Shown: one piece after another, positions 58,307 through 64,000 of the stretch
How the letters are laid out: the number at the start of each line of letters is the position of its first letter
Position numbering within the stretch: position 1 is the first letter of the stretch
Assembly: GCA_003282435.1 (NCBI GenBank)
Contig: QBZG01000004.1
Location: 18,357 to 82,356 of the forward strand
Reading direction: 5' to 3'
Length of the DNA: 64,000 bases
Source of the DNA: SAR116 cluster bacterium AG-335-B03
Lineage (GTDB): Bacteria; Pseudomonadota; Alphaproteobacteria; Puniceispirillales; Marisalimonadaceae
Translations under genes and position numbers: made by a program
The notes under the pieces: generated by a model
What the model was told of the DNA's origin: nothing
What the model saw: the letters and a program-made list of their open reading frames with translations, nothing else
Databases searched by the model: none

Positions 58307-59068
58307 TTAGTTTTTTATTCTATATCCAGTTTTAAAAATATACCAAATTATACTAATACAAATGCTAGTGAACAAAAGTATAAAAAAAACACTTGTTAGT
58401 ATCGGCACATCACCAATACCAAAAAAAGCCCATCTAAATCCAGATATTAGATAAACTATAGGATTTAATAAAGCAAAGTTTTGCCAGAATGGTGGTAACA
58501 TATCTAATGTATAAAAACTTCCTCCTAAAAATACTAAGGGAGTTATTATTAACATTGGAGCTATATTTAACTGCTCAAAATTATCTGAAACAATGCCAAT
58601 AATAAACCCTAGAAGGCTAAAACTTATACATGTTAACAATAAGAAAAAAACCATAAAAAATGGGTGTACAATATTTATAGTAACAAAAAGATAAGATGTT
58701 GCTAATATTATTAATCCAATAGAAAATGCTTTGGTAGTTGCAGCACCTACATAACCAATTACTATTTCGACAAATGATAATGGAGCTGATAAAAGTTCAT
58801 AAGTAGTTCCAATAAATTTTGGAAAATAAATCCCAAAAGACGCATTGTTAACACTTTGCATTTGAACGGTTAACATTATTAAACCTGGGACAATAAATGC
58901 ACCATATGAGACATTACTAATATTTTCCATTCTAGAACCAATAGCTGCACCAAAAACAATAAAATAAAGTATTGTTGATAAAACTGGCGAAACAAGACTT
59001 TGAATTAAAGTTCTAAAAGATCTATTCATTTCATATATGTATATTGCTTGAATTCCCCTTAGGTTCAT
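58307..59068 (-). CDS. ABC-2 type transporter permease (YadH-like)
   Basis: A 253-residue permease with six predicted helices. The sequence LVFLGGSFYTLDMLPPFW and the following NPIVYLISGFRW are characteristic of the YadH/NodJ exporter group. It forms an exporter with the ATPase encoded 3 bases upstream. The substrate is not known. Confidence 0.85.
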   Translation of the reverse strand: MNLRGIQAIYIYEMNRSFRTLIQSLVSPVLSTILYFIVFGAAIGSRMENISNVSYGAFIVPGLIMLTVQMQSVNNASFGIYFPKFIGTTYELLSAPLSFVEIVIGYVGAATTKAFSIGLIILATSYLFVTINIVHPFFMVFFLLLTCISFSLLGFIIGIVSDNFEQLNIAPMLIITPLVFLGGSFYTLDMLPPFWQNFALLNPIVYLISGFRWAFFGIGDVPILTSVFFILLFTSICISIIWYIFKTGYRIKN

Positions 59069-59071
59069 TTA

Positions 59072-59992
59072 CTAATCCTTAATAATTTTTACAAAAATAT
59101 CTTCTAACGAAGTTTCTTCGGTTTGTATGTCAAATAAATTTATTCCAATTTCATTCATGTCAGAGAGAAGGGATGTTATGCCTGTTTTCTCTTTGCCTAT
59201 ATTATAATAATAGTTAAAAGAATTACCATCATCTATTAACTTTAATTTATATTTTGCTAGTTTCTGAGGTATCTTTTTAAGACGTTTTTTAAGCCTAACT
59301 TTTAAAATTTTAATACTCATTCTCTTAATTAATTTATTTTTTTCTTCAACTAATAGTAATTCTCCATTGTTTATAATTCCTATTCTGTCAGCTATCATTT
59401 CAGCCTCTTCGATATAATGTGTTGTTAAAATTATTGTAACTCCCTCATTTTTTAATTCTTTGACGATATTCCACATGTCTTTTCTAAGTTCGACATCTAC
59501 GCCTGCTGTGGGTTCATCTAAAAATAAAATTTTTGGGTTATGACTTAATGCTTTTGCAATCATTACCCTGCGTTTCATACCTCCTGAAAGAGACTTAATA
59601 ATATTATCTTTTTTGTCATATAACTGTAATTTTGTAAGAAGCTGTTCTATGTATTCGTTATTATTCTTTTTACCAAACAATCGTCTTGAAAATTTAACCG
59701 AATTAATTACTTTTTCAAATGGTTCTAGTGCTAATTCCTGAGGTACAAGCCCAATAATCTCTCTTGTTTTTCTATAATCTTGAATTACGTCTAATCCATT
59801 AACTGTGATGCTCCCAGATGTTATTGACGCAAGTCCACATATTGTGGAAATGAGAGTGGTTTTACCTGCTCCATTAGGACCGAGGAGGGCAATTATTTCC
59901 CCTTGATTAATTTTCAGACTTAAATTTTTAACTGCAATAAAATCATTGTCATATTTCTTGACTAAACTTTTAACTGAAATTATTTCTGACAA
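59072..59992 (-). CDS. ABC exporter ATPase (YadG-like)
   Basis: A 306-residue ATPase with Walker A GPNGAGKTT, signature LSGGMKRRV and Walker B ILFLDEPTAGVD, the pattern of the YadG/NodI exporter group. The C-terminal extension of about 90 residues matches this group. It is co-transcribed with the permease gene downstream, only 3 bases away. Confidence 0.88.
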   Translation of the reverse strand: MSEIISVKSLVKKYDNDFIAVKNLSLKINQGEIIALLGPNGAGKTTLISTICGLASITSGSITVNGLDVIQDYRKTREIIGLVPQELALEPFEKVINSVKFSRRLFGKKNNNEYIEQLLTKLQLYDKKDNIIKSLSGGMKRRVMIAKALSHNPKILFLDEPTAGVDVELRKDMWNIVKELKNEGVTIILTTHYIEEAEMIADRIGIINNGELLLVEEKNKLIKRMSIKILKVRLKKRLKKIPQKLAKYKLKLIDDGNSFNYYYNIGKEKTGITSLLSDMNEIGINLFDIQTEETSLEDIFVKIIKD

Positions 59993-60123
59993 TTCTTTTT
60001 CCTAAATTTATAACAATAAATCATTACATTGATTTTATGTAAAAAGTAATTTTTTTTAATTAAATAATTTTAAAAAATATAATCATTAACTTTGTGATAC
60101 GAACAGCAATTAGAAAATTTAAA

Positions 60124-60336
60124 TCAGTTTGCAATTATTAACATTCTTTTTTTAAGCTGTTTTTGAAGTGCTTTTACGTCAAATGGTTTCATTTTTTTCC
60201 ATTTTTGGCATTCTTCTCTTGTTCTTCCACATCCTATGCACCAACCATTTTGACCGGTAAATTTACACACATCAATACAAGGACTTTTCTGACTTTTCAT
60301 TCTTGTAATCCTAAAATTATCATTATATTTAATCAC
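60124..60336 (-). CDS. DUF1289 Cys-rich protein
   Basis: A 70-residue DUF1289 protein with the conserved pattern SPCIDVC, GWCIGCGRTREE and C, in all five cysteines, consistent with a metal or iron-sulfur site. Function unknown. Its start overlaps the end of the upstream NTF2-like gene by 8 bases. Confidence 0.85.
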   Translation of the reverse strand: MIKYNDNFRITRMKSQKSPCIDVCKFTGQNGWCIGCGRTREECQKWKKMKPFDVKALQKQLKKRMLIIAN

Positions 60337-60799
60337 CTTGATGAGGTAATGAAGAATGATGAAGATTTATAATTAGTTCCCCATTATTATTCTTAATATA
60401 CCCAAAAGTATACTCAACTTTAAACTCTTGACTTACATTGCTAGTTTGAAAATAATAATTGCCCATTACTAGAGCAGTATTTTCTTCCAAAATAAAATAT
60501 CTATCGCCAAAACGAATTTTTTTCCATATTTTAAGAGCAAATCCTTTATCTTCTATAATTGAACCACCGATGAAATAGGATAAAGCATCATCAAATTTTA
60601 GTCGGAACTGGCTTTCTGAGGCTAAAGTTGGTTTGAAAAGTACGTTACTAAAACCATATGCGTAAAAATTAGATACAAAGTCGTATGCAGCTTTTTTATA
60701 GTCACCATTATTTGCGTAAAGATCCCCAATTTGAATAACATTATCTGCCCATAACCTTTGAGCATTAATCACATCCTCTTTTGAAATCTTATTTTTCAA
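60329..60799 (-). CDS. NTF2-like protein of unknown function
   Basis: A 156-residue soluble protein that looks like a single NTF2-like domain: two N-terminal helices, then alternating strands such as FILEENTALVMGNYYF and FKVEYTFGYIKNNNGELIIN. The His-His pair before the C-terminus (LHHSSLPHQ) is notable. I cannot name a function. It overlaps the DUF1289 gene. Confidence 0.65.
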   Translation of the reverse strand: MKNKISKEDVINAQRLWADNVIQIGDLYANNGDYKKAAYDFVSNFYAYGFSNVLFKPTLASESQFRLKFDDALSYFIGGSIIEDKGFALKIWKKIRFGDRYFILEENTALVMGNYYFQTSNVSQEFKVEYTFGYIKNNNGELIINLHHSSLPHQGD

Positions 60800-60892
60800 T
60801 TTTCTAATTATTTTTCAATTGTCATTACAAGATATATTTATAAAATTATGCTTAATAGATATAATATGAATATTATTAATCAACAAAAATAT

Positions 60893-61945
60893 CTATAATT
60901 TTCTTCTTAGTAACCATACAAAAAAAATTCCACCAACTAAACCTGTGACAATTCCTATAGGCATATCTTCAGGAGCCATAATAGTGCGAGCAGCTATATC
61001 AGTCCAAAGTAACAGTATTGCACCAAAAAAAGCAGAAACTGGTAATACACGTAAATAATTCCCTCCAACTATCATACGAACAACATGAGGAACCATTAAT
61101 CCTATAAATCCTATCATACCTGAGAATGCAACCATTACCCCTGTAATAAGGGCGCATATAGTAAACACAATTAAACGGAAATTTTGAACTCGAATACCAA
61201 GAGTAGTAGCTGTTTCATCACCTACAGTCATTGCATTTAAAATATCTGTTTTAAAAAAAAGCCAGATACCGCAACAAATTAGTGTTGCCAAAGGATAAAT
61301 AAGGTGATCCCATTGGGCAAAGCCTAAACCTCCTAACATCCAAAAGACGACTGTGTGAGTAGCCCGGTGATCACCCAAAAATATTAAAATATTGGCTCCA
61401 GCCATAATTATGAATGATACCGCAACCCCAACTAATACCAAGCGGTCAGCACTTGTTGCAGCTGTAAAACGAGACACTCCCAATACAATAGAGGTTGCCA
61501 CTAAAGCCCCCAAAAAAGCCATCAAAGGGACAGTCAACAGACCAATAAATAACCCTGTATGTAAAAGTGCAAGTATAGCTCCAAATGCACCACCCGAGGA
61601 AATGCCTAATAAATGAGGGTCGGCTAATGGATTTCTTGTAACAGCTTGAAGACTAGCTCCAACAATTGCAAGTCCAGATCCTACTATAATTGCTAAAAGA
61701 GAACGTGGAAATCGAACATTCCAAACAATTGATTCACGACCTTTACTCCAAATAGTTTCAAATGTTTCGGGATATAACTTATTTATTATAACTCCCCATA
61801 CTGTACTTGTTGAGATTTGGACAGCACCAACAGAAATTGCTAGAGATAATGATATAATTAGTACGAATATACTCAATAAAATCAAAAGTCCTAACCCTTT
61901 ATTTATTTTAAAGAGTGATAAAGAACCTTTGATTTTATTTTTCAA
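60893..61945 (-). CDS. FecCD-family ABC transporter permease (iron complex/cobalamin type)
   Basis: A 350-residue polytopic permease of the FecCD/BtuC family with about ten predicted helices. The conserved NPLADPHLLGISSGGAFGA, GMIGFIGLMVPHVVRM and LWTDIAARTI are present. It imports iron-siderophore, heme or cobalamin complexes. It begins 1 base after the binding-protein gene, so the system is ATPase, binding protein, permease in transcription order. Confidence 0.92.
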   Translation of the reverse strand: MKNKIKGSLSLFKINKGLGLLILLSIFVLIISLSLAISVGAVQISTSTVWGVIINKLYPETFETIWSKGRESIVWNVRFPRSLLAIIVGSGLAIVGASLQAVTRNPLADPHLLGISSGGAFGAILALLHTGLFIGLLTVPLMAFLGALVATSIVLGVSRFTAATSADRLVLVGVAVSFIIMAGANILIFLGDHRATHTVVFWMLGGLGFAQWDHLIYPLATLICCGIWLFFKTDILNAMTVGDETATTLGIRVQNFRLIVFTICALITGVMVAFSGMIGFIGLMVPHVVRMIVGGNYLRVLPVSAFFGAILLLWTDIAARTIMAPEDMPIGIVTGLVGGIFFVWLLRRKL

Positions 61946-61946
61946 G

Positions 61947-62900
61947 TTATTTTTTCCAAAATGACTTAACTAGTTTTTTGACTGCTTTGATGTTACGAGG
62001 TCCTGGTGTAGCTTCTACATATTCCAGTGTCACAAAATGATCATTTTTAACTGCATCTATTTCTGCAAAAGCGGGATTTGTCATCATGAATTCTCTTTTT
62101 TGTTCAGCTGTTACGTTTCCATAATTTACTATGACGATAACTTCAGGGTTTCTATCAATTACTTCCTCCCAAGTAACAGTGCCCCAACTTTTTTTAAAAT
62201 TGTCCATAACGTTTTTACCACCAGCTGCTTCTATAAGCGCAGTTGGCATCGCATACAATCCAGCTGTAAATGGTGTATCTTCTCCACTATCATATACAAA
62301 AACTTTTAAAGGATCTTTACTTTGAATATCCTTTGTTAAACTTGCAAGTTCATTACGATAACTTTTAACAATCGAATTAGCTTTATCTTTAATCTTAAAA
62401 ATTTTACCTAAATTTAAAAGATCGTTATACATATCATCAATACTAGCTTTATTTTTCTTCATAATATGTGTACAACTTTCAGTTAATTCATAAACTTTAA
62501 TTCCAAAAGGTTTTAACGTTTCAGGTGTAACTGGTCCACCAACCTTCATGCCATAGTTCCAGCCTGCAAAGAAAAAGTCAGCATCTGCACCTATAAGTAC
62601 TTCTTTAGAAGGATATTTTGATGATAATTCTGGTAATTCTTTTACACCCTTTCGCATTTCTTCATCTAATGTCTTCCATCCAGAAATACCTGTGTATCCG
62701 ACCATGCGATCACTAAGGCCAAGTACCAGCATCATCTCTGTCAAATTTACATCATTCGAGATAGCCTTTTTAGGCACTGAATCAAAAGTTACTGTGCGAT
62801 TACAACTTTGAATTGAAGTCTTACTGATAGCTATCGAAGTAAAGCCAGTAATTAGGACCATATTTAAAATTAAAAATTTAATTATTGAAAGTATTTTCAT
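61947..62900 (-). CDS. Periplasmic binding protein of an iron complex/cobalamin-type ABC importer
   Basis: A 317-residue BtuF/FecB-type protein with a hydrophobic signal peptide (residues about 5-25). The mature protein has two lobes linked by a long helix (about 150-190). One Cys pair (SCNRTV, ESCTHIM) may form a disulfide. The ligand cannot be read directly. The adjacent DUF1636 gene points to cobalamin or a related corrinoid/iron complex, by inference. Confidence 0.85.
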   Translation of the reverse strand: MKILSIIKFLILNMVLITGFTSIAISKTSIQSCNRTVTFDSVPKKAISNDVNLTEMMLVLGLSDRMVGYTGISGWKTLDEEMRKGVKELPELSSKYPSKEVLIGADADFFFAGWNYGMKVGGPVTPETLKPFGIKVYELTESCTHIMKKNKASIDDMYNDLLNLGKIFKIKDKANSIVKSYRNELASLTKDIQSKDPLKVFVYDSGEDTPFTAGLYAMPTALIEAAGGKNVMDNFKKSWGTVTWEEVIDRNPEVIVIVNYGNVTAEQKREFMMTNPAFAEIDAVKNDHFVTLEYVEATPGPRNIKAVKKLVKSFWKK

Positions 62901-62913
62901 TGATATTTCTCCA

Positions 62914-63699
62914 TTATGCTAAATGAAAAGTTATGTGTTTTGAATTGCTTGGAACTAAAAACTCTTGTTTTGTTATAACTTCAAATGCTTCAGATATTTT
63001 TGATTTACAGAAAACATTGTCTGGGTGTCCAAATGCAAGGGAATGTCCTTCTTTCAACAGAAGGACTTCATCACAAATAGAAGCGGCCATATTTAAATCG
63101 TGAAGAGAAGTCACGACAGTAATTGGTAAGTCTTTAATTAATTCAAGAACTTCTAACTGTTGACGAATATCAAGATGATTTGTTGGCTCATCGAGAATTA
63201 ATAATCTAGTTTCTTGTGCTAGAGCACGAGCAACCATTACGCGCTGTCGTTCTCCGCCAGATAAAGTATTTAATTGTCTATCTGCAAATTTAAGGATACA
63301 TAACCGATTTAATGAATTTTCTATAATTTCTTCGTCATTTAAGTCATTTAAACTTCCAAACCATTGTTTATGAGGAGTTCGGCCCAAAGCAACAATTTCA
63401 CGAACTGTTAGGGCAAAGTCTGTAATTTGTTCTTGTAAAACTGCTGCAATTATGCAGGCTACTTTCTTAGCGGACATTGACCAAATGTCCTTTCCATCTA
63501 TCTTAATTACGCCAGTGCTTGGTTTTTGGTACCTATATAATAAGCGAAGAAGCGTGGACTTTCCTGCTCCATTAGGACCAACAATACCTAAAATTTTTCC
63601 AGGATCTAAATTAAAAGAAACTGGATGTAGTATCTTTTGCTTGTTTCTTGGTTCTGTCCAACTAATATCATTAACATCTATACTCACCGGTGATTTCAT
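62914..63699 (-). CDS. FecE/BtuD-type ABC transporter ATPase
   Basis: A 261-residue ATPase with Walker A GPNGAGKSTLLRLL, signature LSGGERQRVMVARAL and Walker B LLILDEPTNHLD, the pattern of siderophore, heme and cobalamin importers. It is followed by the binding-protein gene 13 bases later and preceded by the DUF1636 gene 24 bases earlier, on the same strand. Confidence 0.92.
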   Translation of the reverse strand: MKSPVSIDVNDISWTEPRNKQKILHPVSFNLDPGKILGIVGPNGAGKSTLLRLLYRYQKPSTGVIKIDGKDIWSMSAKKVACIIAAVLQEQITDFALTVREIVALGRTPHKQWFGSLNDLNDEEIIENSLNRLCILKFADRQLNTLSGGERQRVMVARALAQETRLLILDEPTNHLDIRQQLEVLELIKDLPITVVTSLHDLNMAASICDEVLLLKEGHSLAFGHPDNVFCKSKISEAFEVITKQEFLVPSNSKHITFHLA

Positions 63700-63723
63700 T
63701 GGAATTATCCTTTAAATAAATAA

Positions 63724-64000
63724 CTAACTAACAAGTGAAGAATTAGTGGATATTGGAGGGAGTCTTCCAAGAATATTCGAGCGAAAAAGTTCTGGTCTAT
63801 CGCTTCGTCTTAAAAAACCATCTGATGAAGAGTTATAAATTGATATGAGGTCCAATAATGAATCTACATATTCAAATTTAGATGGTTTTATGTCACCAAA
63901 TATATATGTAAATGAATTTTCAGCAGTAAGTGATATTATACAAGAGCGTTTACATTGGCTCATGCAATTAACTCCTCTTACTTTCAACCCTCCAATTTTT
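63724..64000 (-). CDS. DUF1636 protein, N-terminus cut by window edge
   Basis: The frame is open to the right edge, so at least 91 residues are seen and the N-terminus is missing. The visible part shows the DUF1636 metal/thioredoxin-like ferredoxin pattern: VNCMSQCKRSCIISL, then FTYIFGDI and RPELFRSNILGRLPP. DUF1636 proteins are often encoded next to cobalamin or iron uptake genes, as here. The TTG at 63987 is internal. Confidence 0.82.
   Translation of the reverse strand, partial: KIGGLKVRGVNCMSQCKRSCIISLTAENSFTYIFGDIKPSKFEYVDSLLDLISIYNSSSDGFLRRSDRPELFRSNILGRLPPISTNSSLVS

Noticed and set aside
40846-64000. Search for a second copy of the tRNA-Lys 3' end as an attachment site
   Set aside because: Reading downstream I did not find a repeat of the T-arm/acceptor sequence or any integrase gene, so an integrated element with defined ends cannot be claimed.
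1-64000. CRISPR arrays, insertion sequences, prophage and rRNA
   Set aside because: No regularly spaced repeats, transposase or phage structural genes, or rRNA sequence could be recognised anywhere in the window.

Overview
The window is AT-rich, densely packed DNA from a bacterium with a streamlined genome, most likely a marine alphaproteobacterium of the SAR11/HIMB59/AEGEAN-169 sort. This placement rests on gene order and base composition only, because no rRNA lies in the window. Alphaproteobacterial signatures are the chain erpA-dgt-argS-SPOR-scpA-scpB-tatABC-serS-surE-pcm-LysM/M23-DUF815-yajC-secD-secF, the block trmFO/uvrA/ssb/gyrA/coaD, aapQMP and tolC-valS. Intergenic gaps are short and TTG starts are frequent. 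Positions 1-40845 are core genome. They hold the end of an amino-acid ABC importer (aapQ partial, aapM, aapP), a sulfur pair (sseA, cysteine synthase), an ABC-F ATPase, and a broken YqaA gene. A selenium/tRNA-modification unit follows on the minus strand: tRNA-Cys, an oxidoreductase-SelD fusion, mnmH, then tRNA-Asn. After it come tolC, valS, ilvD, xth and the conserved chain from erpA to secF, then trmFO, uvrA, ssb, gyrA, coaD and tRNA-Lys(TTT). Relative to the usual alphaproteobacterial order, nagZ is absent between the SPOR gene and scpA, and an orphan FbpC-like ATPase sits between scpB and tatA. Positions 40846-41417 look like a scar behind tRNA-Lys: a short unrecognised minus-strand reading frame with an 11-bp tandem repeat, then the 3' remnant of an OppF/DppF-type ATPase gene. 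From 41418 to the right edge the content is accessory. First comes a tight nine-gene plus-strand operon (41418-50934). It encodes a HAD-fold protein that lacks the nucleophilic Asp, a complete sugar-type ABC importer, a three-domain and a two-domain NTF2/SnoaL-like protein, a double cupin, and a stand-alone MetE-type zinc methyltransferase domain. This looks like an uptake-and-processing pathway for one unidentified substrate, and it is the most interesting system in the window. Next come a minus-strand group (GYD protein, two small unknown proteins, class III adenylate cyclase), an aldehyde dehydrogenase with its DUF779 partner separated by a clear intrinsic terminator, and a DsrE protein. 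Two SDRs, a MaoC-type hydratase, a GST, a YadG/YadH-type ABC exporter, a DUF1289 protein and an NTF2-like protein follow. The right edge holds an iron-complex/cobalamin-type importer (ATPase, binding protein, permease) led by a DUF1636 protein cut by the window edge.
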